The translations under genes were made by a program, and so were the position numbers. A stretch of DNA of 64,000 nt from Catonia carolina (taxonomy: Eukaryota; Arthropoda; Insecta; Hemiptera; Achilidae): NCBI GenBank assembly GCA_035578175.1, contig JAQMRL010000005.1, positions 55,533,722-55,597,721 on the forward strand. Direction: 5' to 3'. Below the pieces are notes generated by a model. It ran no database searches. It saw only the letters and a program-made list of their open reading frames with translations, and had not been told where the DNA came from. This document shows, one piece after another, positions 46,656-58,335 of this stretch (positions are counted from its first letter, which is position 1; each line of letters begins with the position of its first letter).

Positions 46656-47170
46656 TGCATTATATAGCTCTTAACTCTTTATCAGTGATAAAATATTCAG
46701 TTTCCTCCCGATACCTGCATTCCGCTGTACATTCTTCGTTTTCTTTAGATACCTATCCGTTCCGAATGGTGGCCATTATAGTAATTCTCACTTAGTTCCT
46801 TGCAATGTGAACTAGTTTTACTGAGCTTTTTCCAAACCAAGTTCTCAGATTTCGAAAACACTACACCGTTCTTGTGCTAGGTTCTCGTTTTCTATGTATT
46901 TTTCCCTGCAGAACGACTCATAGTAACGAATGTCGTGAGTCATTCCGCATGACATGTCCAAAATAATGGAGATTCCTACACTTGACGGTGGAAATGATTT
47001 CCACGTCTTCCTTCATTCTCCTGAGAACCTCTATATTTGGCATCTGAGTAGTCCATGGGATTCTCAACATTTGTCTATACAGCCGCATTCCAAATGCTTC
47101 TAGTTTCCTTGTCTCATATCTGAACTTTTCAATCTTGATCTATATAAGCATCTGTTATTATCCTTGTCGC
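46656..47170 (-). pseudogene. Decayed non-LTR retrotransposon, reverse transcriptase C-terminal region
   Basis: Reverse-strand pieces: DKETRSIWNAAV, RRMKEDVEIISTVK, then RNLHYFGHVMRND and GKIHRKREP, with NLRTWFGKS. This order (a helix-rich thumb, 'YxGHxxR', then a basic 'GKxxGKR') is the usual end of many LINE reverse transcriptases. Several frameshifts; dead. Confidence 0.7.
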
Positions 47171-47812
47171 ATTTCCAAAAAAATAGGTAGGAGTTGACAT
47201 CAGTGTATAAAAATTTAGGAGTGTATAATTATATTACTTCAAGCGTTTTCTTAAAAGTTCAATTTAATCAACTAAAACATTCGATCTTACAATTTACATC
47301 AAACTCTTCAAAGAATATTCCATTCTCGGAAATTAAAGCCGTTGACATCCTCAACTGGTCGATTTTTAAGCGAATTTTTAATCTAACAGGACTCACCTTT
47401 AAAATGTATTACTGTTTCTTCACTAAAAAAATAATGTATCATAAGTATTACCAAGAGAATTTAACTTGCTCTACCTTACTGAAAGTTTTATGGTTTGGTC
47501 TTAGTGTTTAGCCTTGGCTGGTTAACTATTGTGTGTAATATCATAATTATGTAATTTGATAGAATAGTTGGTGATTTATTTTAAGTTAACTTTAGCCTAC
47601 CATATAACTACAATAATCGTGTGTTTTTTTCCTTAGTTGTACATCATATTTTTTTGTTATTGTTTCACTAGTTTTGTTCAATTATTTGTAAAAAGACCAA
47701 TTTTTTTAATTGAGCCTGTAAGTACCACAAATCGTTTGTCCTCTTTTAAGAAATTATGTCATGGTTTCATATTTTATTTTATTTCAGTGAATTACTTAAT
47801 AATATTTGAGAT
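47171..47812. other. Kir-B intron, nothing recognised
   Basis: AT-rich filler; an open frame at 47194-47511 has no recognisable features and AT-driven composition. Confidence 0.45.
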
Positions 47813-48772
47813 TTTTACTTTCTCTTGTCCTACTTAAAATATAGGAAAGAAAAATAGGCCTCTTGTTTTCATTTTGATTTTTTAAAATCAAGTTTTTATC
47901 GGAAGTTCACGTTTTCAGACCTCTGGACCAAAACAACATGTATTTAGAGATTGGTATGTGTCTGTGTGTGAACAAAATATTTTAAGAATGGAATATTGTA
48001 CGAAATTGAAACTTAAAATTCAAACTAAGAATCACTAGGGAACCCGAAAGAAACATAAAAATAGGCCTGTTGTTTTCATGTCGATTTTTTGAAACAAGTT
48101 TTCACCGGAAATACACGTTTTCAGGCCCTCTGAACTAAAACAACATGTTTTTAACGATTGGTGTGTGTCTGTGTATTTGTGCGGACAAACTATATCAAAA
48201 ACGGAATATCGTACGAAGTTGAAACTTGGAACTTAAATTAAGTACCACTAGGGGATCCGACAGAAACATTTTTACACTTTCTCTTGCCCTAGATAAAATA
48301 TAGGAAAGAAAAGCAGGCTTATTGTTTTCATGTCGATTTGAAATCAAGTTTTCACTGGAAATACACTTTACAGGCCCTCTAAATCAAAACAACATGTTTT
48401 TAGCGATTGGAGTGCGTGCGTGTGTGTGTGTGTGTGTGTGTGTGCGTGTGTGTGTGTGCGTGTGTGAACTAAATATCTCAAGAACGAATATCGTACGAAG
48501 TTGATACTTGGAATTTGAGTTAAGTACCACTAGGGGACCTGACAGAAACATTTTTACCAAAATCGGTCGACCGGAAGTAGTAATTTATTCGTGCGATTTT
48601 TTTTTAAATGGCTCCTACGAATTTATTAAAAAATCCTGTTATTCCTATATTTTTTATTCTCTACAAGATAGGGTAAGTGCCATATCTGCTGAAATTCTTG
48701 GGTGGGCCTGTGCTTTCGTGGTAATTTTTTTTAAATTGCGGCCTTAATATGTATACCAGATTTTTAATTATG
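47813..48772 (+). mobile_element. Three successive partial family E copies (14-16)
   Basis: Copy 14 about 47813-48051 and copy 15 about 48052-48273 each carry only the 5' part of the family. Copy 16 (about 48274-48772) has the 5' part with a long TG run (48415-48465), a piece of the middle, and the ACCAGATTTTTA end. All three share CAAAACAACATGTTTTTA-like variants, so they may be one sub-lineage amplified in place. Confidence 0.75.
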
Positions 48773-49509
48773 ACTTCTTTTTACGCTAAACTATCCAATT
48801 TAGTAATTTTTATGCGATAATGGTTTTCTTTGTCAATTTCCAAGTTATTCTACAAAGTTAACACAGTGGAATTTAACTCAACCACTTAATTTACTTGTCA
48901 GCGTGTCTTTGTTGAATGTACAGTAGATTCTTGTTCCTTTACTCTCATTGATCTAAGCACGATACGAGAATTTTAACAATCAGAAAAATGTTCAGATCAT
49001 TGTGCATTTACCGACGTAGAAAATTGTCTAGTAAAGAGAGTCAGAAGAAGAAGTTTCCTCTTTCATTTTGCTACGATTTAGTTCTCAGAACTCTGAATTC
49101 AAATCATTAAATGCTCCAGTGGGTAAACCCCTCAAAATGACCTTTTTCATGTAGTACCTTTTCACAAACTTTTCATTTTAAATGGGATAAACTTTTGAAT
49201 TCCAGAACGTAAGTTGCTGAAAAATCAATTTCATATACCAGTCAACTTTTAGAACTGATTTTAAAAAAAACAAACAGAAACATTATTACAATTTGGAATT
49301 TTTTCAGAATACTGATCCATTTAGGTTTTCCACAGGATTTTTGGAGCAGCTTATTCATTTCGTTTTTTTTTTTTGGTAGTATGTTGTCGCGTATCAATAC
49401 TTCTGTACTAGTATTTTAAAGGAATTAGGCCTACGTTTGTTTGGTCGTTTGAAAAGACGAGGTAATCTTAGAAATTAACCAACTGTACGGTATAACGTAA
49501 CTTTTTAAA
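48773..49509. other. Kir-B intron, nothing recognised
   Basis: AT-rich filler. Confidence 0.5.
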
Positions 49510-49778
49510 TAAAAATCTGGTGTGAAAAACTCACACGACTTTCTCTTGCCAATACAAATAATGAACAATATAACCTATAAATAATAAAACATTATAAATA
49601 AACAACCAGTAACCTCAAAAAACATAACCTTATTTTTAATCATGAGCGAAAAACCAACGGTTTTTTTGGGTTCAGGGGTCTGAAAACGTGTAGATTCGTT
49701 GAAAACTCGATTTCGAAAAGTCGAAATGAAAACAATACTTACCCTCCTATATATTCATAAAGGCAAGAGAAAGTTAAA
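49510..49778 (-). mobile_element. Family E element (copy 17), reverse, internally deleted
   Basis: Both ends are kept (ATCTGGTGTGAAAAACTCAC; AGGCAAGAGAAAG) but the centre, including the internal units and the CA run, is deleted. Confidence 0.8.
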
Positions 49779-49889
49779 AAAATATTTGTGATAAGTAAAA
49801 TGAAGCATCTTATATTTTATTTGTTTGGAAGGATTAGTTCTTTTATCTGATAATATTATTATACCATCATTCTCTTTAGACTCACCACA

Positions 49890-50610
49890 TAATTGAGAAA
49901 ATGTTTAGACCTTTTAAAAAATATAAATTTTGATACATTTCAGCTGTATTTTAGCTTACAATACAGAAATACATAAATTTATAACCACATTCTATTTAAG
50001 TATTGTAAATTTTATCAACTTATCGTATTGTATGTTTGGAGTAATGGTAACGTTCTGGTGAAAATATGTAAAGGTAGTCGAATCCATTTGCGGTTAAAAA
50101 ATGTTATTTTAAAAATATATTGAAAATATTATAAACAATTAATTATAAGTTAATTTTTTTAATTTTACAGTTTTGTTTTATAATCTAAAATTATTGTAAC
50201 AATCGGTTGTCTCTGAAAAGTAAATGTTGCTGAAGGAAATATATTGGGTTTTTAAATTAGTACTGAATTTGCTTCCAAAAAAAAACAAATTTTTAAGTAA
50301 ATAATTTTAGATGATAAAACAAATTGTCAAAATTAAAAAATAAACAAATAAATTGTTTATAATACTTCCAATATTTTTTTAACAATAAACATTTTTTACC
50401 GCAGGTGGATTCGACCCACCTATTTTTACAACTCCACACCGGAACGTTACCATTTCTCAAAACATACTATATGACAAGTCGATCAAATTTACAGCACTTA
50501 AATGAAAAACTGTTACAAATTTATGTGTTTCTGTATTGAAGCTAAAATACAGCTTAAAATGTATCAAAATTGATATTATTAAAAGATCTAAATTTTTTTG
50601 TAATGATTCC
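49890..50610. repeat. Large inverted repeat with tRNA-like inner ends
   Basis: Arms of roughly 220 bp (about 49905-50115 and 50388-50605) are diverged reverse complements around a ~270-bp AT-rich centre. Matching blocks include TACATTTCAGCTGTATTTTAG with its complement, and AATGGTAACGTTC with its complement. The inner end of each arm carries a tRNA B-box-like GTCGAATCC. A tRNA-derived SINE inserted twice in opposite orientation, or a fold-back element, would both explain it. Confidence 0.65.
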
Positions 50611-51560
50611 TGATTATAACAAGTCTAAATTATTAGTGGGAAGAAAATATTAACAAACTAACGAAAATCAATGCTATTTCCCTATGGTTCAAATTCTGTG
50701 GGACATCCGGTATTATTTAATATATTAAACTGTTTTTTTATTAAATTACAAATTGAAGAATAGATCTTTTTCCCGCCTCTATAGTCGTTTGTACGTTCAG
50801 TTGACACAATGGAGCAGTATAGGACAGTTATTTCTTATCGGGCTCTTGACTGCGACGAGTACATTCACAATCATCGGCTTTGTAGATCAATCAATGCCAT
50901 CATAACCAATAACATTCCCCTCCTCCGCGCCCCATCGATAACAAAGATTGATAATGTAAGTAGTCTATAGGATTATTAAGTAATATTTAACACTATATAA
51001 GTTTATAATAATCTAATTATAATAAGTTTATAAAACGTTATAAGTTTATAATACTCAACTTCATATATGCGGATTACAAATGTGAAATATTTTTTCCGAT
51101 ATCTGTACTGGGAAAGATTTTTTAGATTTGTAATAACCGATTGCGTCATTTGTTTACATTTATCACGCAGTGTTTAGAAAGTGGGGTGAGAGAATGTGAA
51201 GGCATTAGTAGGTCTGCAGTAAAATAGATAAGATATTCATTTTAACCCTCCTAATAAAAGAAAATGTTTTTACAGTTTTTTGATTTTTTACAATTCATTA
51301 AACATTCTACATAATACACAATTTTTTTTCCTGTTAAGCAAAACTTGAATTGTAGTTCTACCTTAAAAAGTACGTGTTCTGTCGAGGTTTATGTATTTAT
51401 ACGCATCCAGATGCCTTTAATATTGATGTTTTTAGTGTCGCTAATAGCATTGATGATTCCCATAAGATCCATTGTGTCAACTGAACGTGCAAACGACTAT
51501 AGTTATCAGATCAGGGACAGTCTTGTTTTTGTCGATTTTTACTCATCATAACTTATCATT
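50611..51560. repeat. Short inverted repeat pair around AT-rich DNA
   Basis: CTATAGTCGTTTGTACGTTC at about 50779 continues to CAATGGA (50812); its reverse complement lies at about 51467-51501. The ~650 bp between shows no coding frame; a GC-richer patch at about 50840-50950 is unassigned. A piece resembling the end of the 1384-3064 transposon (GGGACATCCGGTATTA) sits at about 50700. Confidence 0.45.
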
Positions 51561-52644
51561 TTTACTATGTATAACGATGTCACATTATCTGCTATTATTT
51601 TTGCAATATTTAAAATGTTTAACCGATACTAACATGCATTTAAAAGAGGAAATACAATTCAGAAAAGTCATACTTATTTATTTATGACATCTGTATTTCG
51701 TTTTGACGTAACGAATTAATTTAAGTCTACACTTTTCTTGTAAAAATAATGTTAAAGCTCACGTGACCAAAATAAATTATTGTTTATTTTATTACCATAA
51801 CTCGTTTCTTTTTATTGGCTTTTTTGGTTTTATTTCTGTTTCTTTTTTGCAAATACAATAATTTATTATTTAAAATATTTATCGAAGGTCGTAGTGTCGT
51901 GAATACGTAAATTATCTCTTCTTATGAGATATACTAGTCAGTTTTACTTGCTTTCTTTTGTCCGTTAATTGGTTATAATTTTGTTAAAGAAGGCGTGCAT
52001 GTAACTAAATAATGTACATCCTCTTCATAGGTCAGCTTTAACGTTGGCGGATTCAGTTGTGCCTCATCCTCCGGACTGAGTGTGAAGTGTATTTTTTTAT
52101 ATATTTGTATTTATAAAGTGGTTTTGTGTTTATATTATTTTAATATATATATTTTATATTTGTTTATTTTTTATATTAAAATTATTATTTTATTAATTTA
52201 TTGCCGAATTTAAACGATTTTATGTATTTATTTTGTTTATAAAATATTGGGAATATTATATTTTTAAAATTAACAGTTGGCCAGAAATAAGGTTCTCTAA
52301 TGCATATTTTTAATTATTGTGTTGCTTTATATTTTATTTTTATTTACAAAATATGTACCTAAGTATTTTTGTAAATTTTTATCGGTAAATAATATTTTGT
52401 GAATAATTTTTTTAAATGTTATTTATATAAATTTACAATTGTGCAACTCTTTACGATCTGTAAATATATTTACAGCTCATTTTATAAAACTTTTAACATT
52501 TTGAGGAGAACACGATTCATTAGCAGGGCCCTCGCGTTTAATAAATGTCATATCTTATCGCGTTAAAGTTTAGGCGGTGCGTTTTTCCATATACTAACAA
52601 GATTGAATGTTAAATTAAATTTTTTTTATTTTTTTTTTTTTGTT
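51561..52644. other. Kir-B intron, nothing recognised
   Basis: Very AT-rich, no coding frame or matched repeat. Confidence 0.5.
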
Positions 52645-52790
52645 TATTTAAGTCGCATCAACTGCTTGGTTACTAGCGATTGCGGTGGGTTATGTACCTA
52701 GAACAATTAGTTTTGACTTTTAACATTTTCGGACCCTTGCGGGGAATCGAACCTGGGACCTCCGCGTTGTATGCTAGCCGAGGCAGCCTA
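52645..52790 (-). mobile_element. SINE family A, reverse
   Basis: Tail TTTAAGTCGCATCAACTGCT, B-box complement GGGAATCGAACC and head CTCCGCGTTGTATGCTAGC. Confidence 0.75.
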
Positions 52791-52813
52791 AAATATTTTT
52801 GATAGGCTATATA

Positions 52814-53011
52814 CTGTCTGTCTATAACTTGATGGCCTCCCGTAGAGAGTAGCAGAATCAGCCCGCTACTAGCCTTCTCAATAACATTTCATTATGTACT
52901 ACTAGTAACTAGTACTCTGGAATTGGTACATAATGAAGTGTTATTGAGAAGGCTAGTAGCGGGCCGATTCTGTTCCTCTCTGCGGGAGGCCATCAAGTTA
53001 TAGACAGACAG
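52814..53011. repeat. 86-bp inverted repeat hairpin
   Basis: Left arm 52814-52899 and right arm 52926-53011 pair with about five mismatches and no indel, around a 26-base loop that itself contains TACTAGTAACTAGTA. The arms include CTATAACTTGATGGCCTCCC and CGCTACTAGCCTTCTCAATA. It abuts a SINE A on the left and family D on the right. It is either a MITE-type element or a long transcribed hairpin. Confidence 0.85.
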
Positions 53012-53310
53012 TAGTCAGCCAATTATACCACTGAAACAGTTATGAACAGAAGTGGTAGAGGTGTAAAAGACTTTAGTCAGAGCTATTGTCTCCGAGAGTA
53101 ATGAATTTCATTATACAGCCAGACTCTGTGGTGAATGAAGGTGTCAGTTGCAGGGTAGAAAGTAGATGCTTTTTAGAGGGCCTGGCATGATATAAGCACA
53201 TTTTTCCACTCAGTGAGGAAGGCAATAGTAAACCACCTTACTCCTCGTTTTACTTAGTAAAACTTCTAGAGGTTCAAACCAGCTTTTCGGCTGATGACCT
53301 AAACAACAGG
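53012..53310 (+). mobile_element. Repeat family D (copy 6)
   Basis: From GTCAGCCAATTATACCACTG to GGCTGATGACCTAAACAAC with all main landmarks. Confidence 0.75.
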
Positions 53311-53351
53311 GTGTATATAATCAAATCTTGTAAATGTTCCTTTTTAATTAC

Positions 53352-53505
53352 TTTTTGAAGTCACGTCATTAGTTTCATCGTTAGCTACTATACTGAGGGA
53401 TATGGAGCGGTGGGTTTGAGCGTGTAACAATTTCCAAATCCTTGCCGGGAATCGAACCAGGACCTTCTGTTTTGCAGATTAGCACGCTAATCACTGCTGG
53501 TAAAT
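53352..53505 (-). mobile_element. SINE family A, reverse
   Basis: Body with GTGGGTTTGAGCGTGTAAC, B-box complement GGGAATCGAACC, head ATTAGCACGCTAATCACTGC. Confidence 0.7.
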
Positions 53506-53685
53506 TGATAAAGCCAAATGAATACGCATATGATACCTTCAGCTTAAAAATTATTGAGTTCTGTATTCCGTTAATCTTATTTAGTAGTGGGCGACGTGTA
53601 TCAATATTTTTATTAACTGTATATTTTTTATGTATATGGGTTTAACCTGTGCTGCATTATGTATTATTATTTCTTTTCAATTTAG

Positions 53686-53830
53686 ATAACTATACAGAAA
53701 TTAGAATAATGGAATCTATTAATATGCCAGACGATCAGAAGACTAATGAAGAAGCTCTAATTTTGCCAGTTACAATTTCTAATAAAAAAGCAATTTTGGT
53801 TAAAAGTGAGAGCAGTTCTTCATGCCGGAG
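53686..53830 (+). CDS. Kir-B candidate alternative first coding exon 1b
   Basis: The acceptor TTCTTTTCAATTTAG ends at 53685 and the donor GTATGA starts at 53831. ATG at 53709 opens 40 codons ending in phase 2: MESINMPDDQKTNEEALILP, then VTISNKKAILVKSESSSSCR. The 23 bases before the ATG would be 5' UTR from an upstream non-coding exon; alternatively the exon is internal, because the same frame is open from 53686. The trailing AG joins in frame to the G of exon 63540 (R-R|SRYRGPG), exactly as exon 1a does. Joined directly after exon 1a (phase 2), its frame would hit a TAA at once, so the two are mutually exclusive as coding starts. The N-terminus looks cytoplasmic. A family E copy starts 58 bases downstream. 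Confidence 0.6.
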
Positions 53831-53888
53831 GTATGAATTTTTGTTTTGTTTTTCATTATGGTATTTTTATATCGGCATAAATATTTTT

Positions 53889-54728
53889 GCTTTCTCTTGC
53901 CTATATGAATATACGTATAGGAAGGAAGTATTGTTTTCATGTCAATTTTTCATCGTAGCTACGAACTTGAAACTTGAAACTTTAGTAGTTAGATACTACT
54001 ACCGGACCCGACACGAACATTTTCATCAAAACCGGTCAACCGGAAGTAGTAGTTTATTCGTGTCATTTTTCACTTTTTTGCGATTTTCTCAAAAACGGCT
54101 CCTACGATTTTTTTTAAAAATCGCCTCATTTAATACCTACATTTTTTGTGCTCTACAAGATAAGGTAGGCGCCATGTCGGCTGAAATTCTTGGTGATGCT
54201 GTTTTCTCGTAAAAAATTTTTTTTTTTTTTAAATTGCGACTTTATAATAGCTATGCATTTTAGCGCCAAAATGTATATAATAAAAGTTGTTGAGAATTTA
54301 AATTCTACAACTTTTATTGCAAACATTTCTTTGTATAACGCTTAGTTTAGCGGTAATAAGCGATTTTCTGTTTTTTCTCACGAAAACGTGTAAAAAATCA
54401 ATTTTTTTTAAAGATTTCAGCCTTAAGCATTTTACGACAAAAGTGTATAGAATCAAATTTATAGAAAATTAAAAGATCTACAACTTTTATTTCCAGAATT
54501 TTTCTCTACAGAGCCTAGTTTAGCGTGGAATTGTGATTTTCCGTATTTTTAAGTCAAACTGAAGTTGATTTTCATTTTGGGTCTTTCACTCATGATTAAA
54601 AATTAGGTTGTTTTTTGGGGTTAGTTTTTTTGTTTATTTCTAATGTTTTATTACTAATGTTAGGTTATATTGTTAATTATTTGCTTTGGCAAGAGAAAGT
54701 TGTGTGAGTGTTTCACACCAGATTTTTT
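53889..54728 (+). mobile_element. Family E element (copy 18), TG run deleted
   Basis: Left box CTTTCTCTTGCC, a deletion that removes the TG microsatellite region, both internal units, then GGCAAGAGAAAG and TGTGAGTGTTTCACACCAGA at the right. Confidence 0.85.
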
Positions 54729-55065
54729 AATTTTTATAAGAACAAGTCTATCTGTGGTGTATTCATTTTGTTTTTTATTACCCGTAGAATATTGATTTTA
54801 AAAACCCCCTTCTGAGTACTTTTTCGTTTTTTAAGTGAAAAGACTGTCATGAACTTTATATTTTTACTCAATAGTCCCATCGATAAATTTGGAACGGTAC
54901 CAGTCACAGAATCTTCACACGGTACATAACGTTTTCCATCAAAATTTAAAAATCAATTTTTGGACACAATTAAAAGAATCATTTCGTGTAAAAAGAGAAC
55001 TTTTTGTTTTTCAGTCCGACTGTTATTCACTTAGGGATACGATGAAGAGTGATGATTTTAAACAG
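54729..55065. other. Kir-B intron, nothing recognised
   Basis: AT-rich filler. Confidence 0.45.
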
Positions 55066-55142
55066 GTATTAGCTACCAGGAATCGAACTCAGGATCTGTG
55101 GGATAGAAGCCAGTTAAACTGACCACTACTCCAACGGACACT
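55066..55142 (-). mobile_element. tRNA-like SINE head, reverse
   Basis: B-box complement GGAATCGAACTC with an A-box-like CAGTTAAACTGACCACTAC; no acceptor stem, so a SINE head rather than a gene. Confidence 0.45.
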
Positions 55143-56207
55143 TAAAATGGTTGTTTGCTAGAATGTTACCTTCATAAATTCAACAATACTTTAAGGGGTA
55201 TTAACGTCCTGATTTTAAATATGAAATTTGATTTTCTGTTTCTATTTTCAAATGTAGTTGGTTTCTGTTTTCAAATATCGGTGAAATCGAAAATTATTAT
55301 TTTTATTGTTCCCGTATATTAAAAAATGGCCCAAATTATAAATATTTTTATTTGGGTAGACAAATCTAAATACTTTGAAAGATGAAATGTTAAACATAAG
55401 AAAAGATAAATTCGATATTGTAAGCTATAGTATTATGAGATGAATCCCAGTTTTTCTATTCTGTGATAGTTTAAAATTTTACGGTTGCCAGCAAACAATC
55501 ATTGGTTACCATGAACCAACTTTCTTTCACACTATTTTAACAGCTCTGTAAATCTATAGTTTTACTTACCTGAAATTTTATTTTCTTTGTTTTAATTTTT
55601 CTAGCAAAATATTTAACTATGTAATAAAATGTTGAAGGCGAGGTTTTAATTTTTTGCACTCAAAGTGTACAGGTGATACTAACGTGGCGATACAAATGAT
55701 ATACAATTGCAGGTTAGTTTACAAAAGGTTGAGTTTTACACCCCAATACCCGCGTCGTGTAAGGATTTGTATTACACAGAAGTTTAAACAATACAAATAT
55801 CTTTTGTATGTAACGTAATATTCTACAGTCTAAGGCATTGTCTTATGTCTGTTATGTGTTGTCATTTCTTTGAGTAAAAAGTAAAACAGCAAAATTGTAC
55901 CCAAATAAAAGAGTTAATGAACTTTCTCGTCTCATTGATTTAAATGTTCTCTAAGTTCGATGGCGGATGAAACTTATCACATTCAACAGTCTCTCAGGTG
56001 TGAGAAACAGTTAAACGAAATCCTAAATTTTATTTCAAACAAAAAATTCTTCTTAAAATGGACTCATGATTTTCTTAAAATATTTATCATCATCAACATC
56101 ATCTGTCAAGGATTATTCAGGATCTGTCAAGGAAAGGATTCTGTGTCCGAACTGTCCTCAGGAGCATAAACACCAATAATTGAGAAATGTCTTCTGTCAT
56201 GTTTAAC
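55143..56207. other. Kir-B intron, nothing recognised
   Basis: AT-rich filler. Confidence 0.5.
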
Positions 56208-57060
56208 TCAGACTGTGACAATTCTACCTCTAACAAAATTATACTCCTTTATATTTGATTGCCAATCTTTGTCTATATATATGGCCACTCCCTTGCCGGC
56301 TCTCTTCATTAGCCCTACTCCACTGTATATCATAATGTAATTCTCCATATATTTTGTGCCTAATAACTTGCTTTTAGTTTCTGTTATTACTGCAATACCA
56401 GAGTTTTCCAAAATCCTTGCCAGTTCCACCTCTTTAGAAGCCAGCCCCCTGACATTCCAAGTTGCAATCTTTATTGTTTCCACTGTCCACTTATTCTTAT
56501 TCAACTTTTCCTGTTCAGTTATATTGTTCCTTATATTCCGGTCCTGATCCGAGGCTAACTTTCGATGTTTGCCAGTAATAAAGTTTTCCCCAGGCCGAGT
56601 TACAGGCCCTGCGCTGGGTAGTCCTGTGGTGGGGCTACCACCTCAGAGCCTCTAGACGAGCTTTGGGTTTCATTTGGAGACCCACCTCGTAGGTTCGTCC
56701 GCCCTGTCCACCGTTGGGAAAATTCTTCCTCCGCCTTCGAGACCGTTGACCATTTTTCCGAGTTCAATTGCCCTGGATTTTATTTGGGTTGACTCCCTAG
56801 GCTCTTCCGCCCTCAATGCCATTAAGAATCCTCCATCTCCGCCGTGAAGACTGTTGGCCAGTTTTCACCTCAGTTGATCCGCGGGTACTTAATTTGGCTA
56901 TGCCTTATTCGTACCTGCCTGCGTATCTACTGGACTTTTCTTATTAGCCAGTGGGACGCGCCATGTCGAGTTTGAGGCCCCCATCTCAGTGTCTCATACA
57001 AGGTTAAGCTTAGCCCCTACTCAATTCAAAACCAAACCCTCGCATGAGCTGACCGAACTC
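56208..57060 (-). pseudogene. Non-LTR retrotransposon 5' end: endonuclease N-terminus plus upstream GC-rich leader
   Basis: The reverse-strand frame 56504 to 56208 reads as an APE-type endonuclease start: IKIATWNVRGLASKEVELA, VITETKSKLLGTKYM, YSGVGLMKRAGKGVAIYI and YNFVRGRI. These are the usual early blocks (catalytic Asn in TWNVRG, Glu in TETK). The 550 bases before it (56505-57060) are clearly more GC-rich than the intron and are probably the element's 5' UTR or ORF1 remnant. The rest of the element is absent after 56208. The frame is open but truncated after about 98 residues. Confidence 0.8.
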
Positions 57061-57620
57061 GGTTGAAATACTTATCGATTTGTAATTCAGATAATATGTC
57101 TTAAAATTTCACACTGAACTGAACGTTGTTTGTCATAGTAGTCAAACTTAATTGTATACATTTTTTATTATTGAAATCTTTGTTGATAGTTACATCCAAG
57201 AGACTTCCAAAGAAGGTATTGAACATGTCAAGAACTTATTTAAGTCAACTTAACACTGAATATGTGATTAAAAATTTGAAGTTTTTATCTTCATTGGCTG
57301 TTGAGAAATCGGTCTAAATGTTAACATTAGAAAGATGGGCATTGCAACCCCCTAATTATGTGATTTTAACTTCCCCGTTCATGACTGACAACAGAAAGTA
57401 GCTTACCTTTGTCATATTATCACTGATTCCCTCATTTAACATGAATTTGGTGTAAGGAAAAAGTTTTATCGATTATTTTAAGTTGAAGTTGTTGTGAATT
57501 ATAAAGACTTAACAAAGTCATTCAAGAACAGTAGAAAGAAAGGTTATAAGGACCTTATTTACATTCACTTGTTTAGAGTGTTTAACAGTTTATAATCTAA
57601 TTGTTTAAAGTGAAAATTTC
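57061..57620. other. Kir-B intron, nothing recognised
   Basis: AT-rich filler. Confidence 0.5.
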
Positions 57621-57787
57621 TTTAAGCGCACCTTACACTTTCAGTGAATGTAGCTGAACTATCCCGTGTCACACACAGGAATGAAAGATTTTTGAAGTAT
57701 AAACTTCTTCAGGCGTCCCTTTAACACTTTTTGAACAGTGAACGAAACTGAACTATCACGCGTCACACCCAGGAATGAAAGGTTATT
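57621..57787 (+). repeat. Diverged 95-bp direct repeat, two copies
   Basis: CTGAACTATCCCGTGTCACA at 57653 and CTGAACTATCACGCGTCACA at 57748, each followed by CAGGAATGAAAG; the upstream halves also align. A local tandem duplication of unknown origin. Confidence 0.65.
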
Positions 57788-58206
57788 TTTATTCAACTCC
57801 TTAATGGGAAAAAGCGAATTTCTTTATTTGAGATTAGTTTAATATAATACGCGTATACTAATTAATATAATATTAATATAATGCGTGTATACAGGCATAA
57901 CCAGTGTAATATTTATTTACGGAACAACGCTTGACAGAGGTTTTTTTAGATATTTAAATAAATTCGAATCTTAAGTATTTATAACATATTTCAGTTTCCA
58001 CAAATATATTGTTTCATTCTTAGAAGATATTAGCCATGAAGAAATCCAATGAGAGCAAAATTCCACTAAAGGGGTTATTCACAAATGTAATTATATATTT
58101 TATATAATTAATACTTTATGAGTGTAGAAATAAAATTAATAATTTATTTCATATAAGTTTTCACTTCTATCGTGTGGTCAAAAGCACACTCACAAAACGG
58201 TTTTTT
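57788..58206. other. Kir-B intron, nothing recognised
   Basis: AT-rich filler with short AATATAATA repeats. Confidence 0.45.
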
Positions 58207-58335
58207 TTAGTTTATTTTAAGTCGCATCAACATCTTGGTTAGGGTTTATTTGCGAATATTTTGGGTTAAGGAACGGTGGTTTGAATTTGCAAACATTATC
58301 CAGGCCCTAGCCAAAGATTGAGCTCAGGAAAACTT
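58207..58335 (-). mobile_element. SINE family A, reverse, decayed
   Basis: Tail TTTTAAGTCGCATCAACATC, then a damaged body and B-box complement AAAGATTGAGCTCAGG. Confidence 0.6.

Noticed and set aside
47194..47511. 105-codon open frame as a host gene
   Set aside because: AT-driven composition, no domain, no splice or start context that stands out.
53686..53830. Exon 1b as an internal exon joined after exon 1a
   Set aside because: Exon 1a ends in phase 2; entering 53686 in that phase gives AGA then TAA, an immediate stop.
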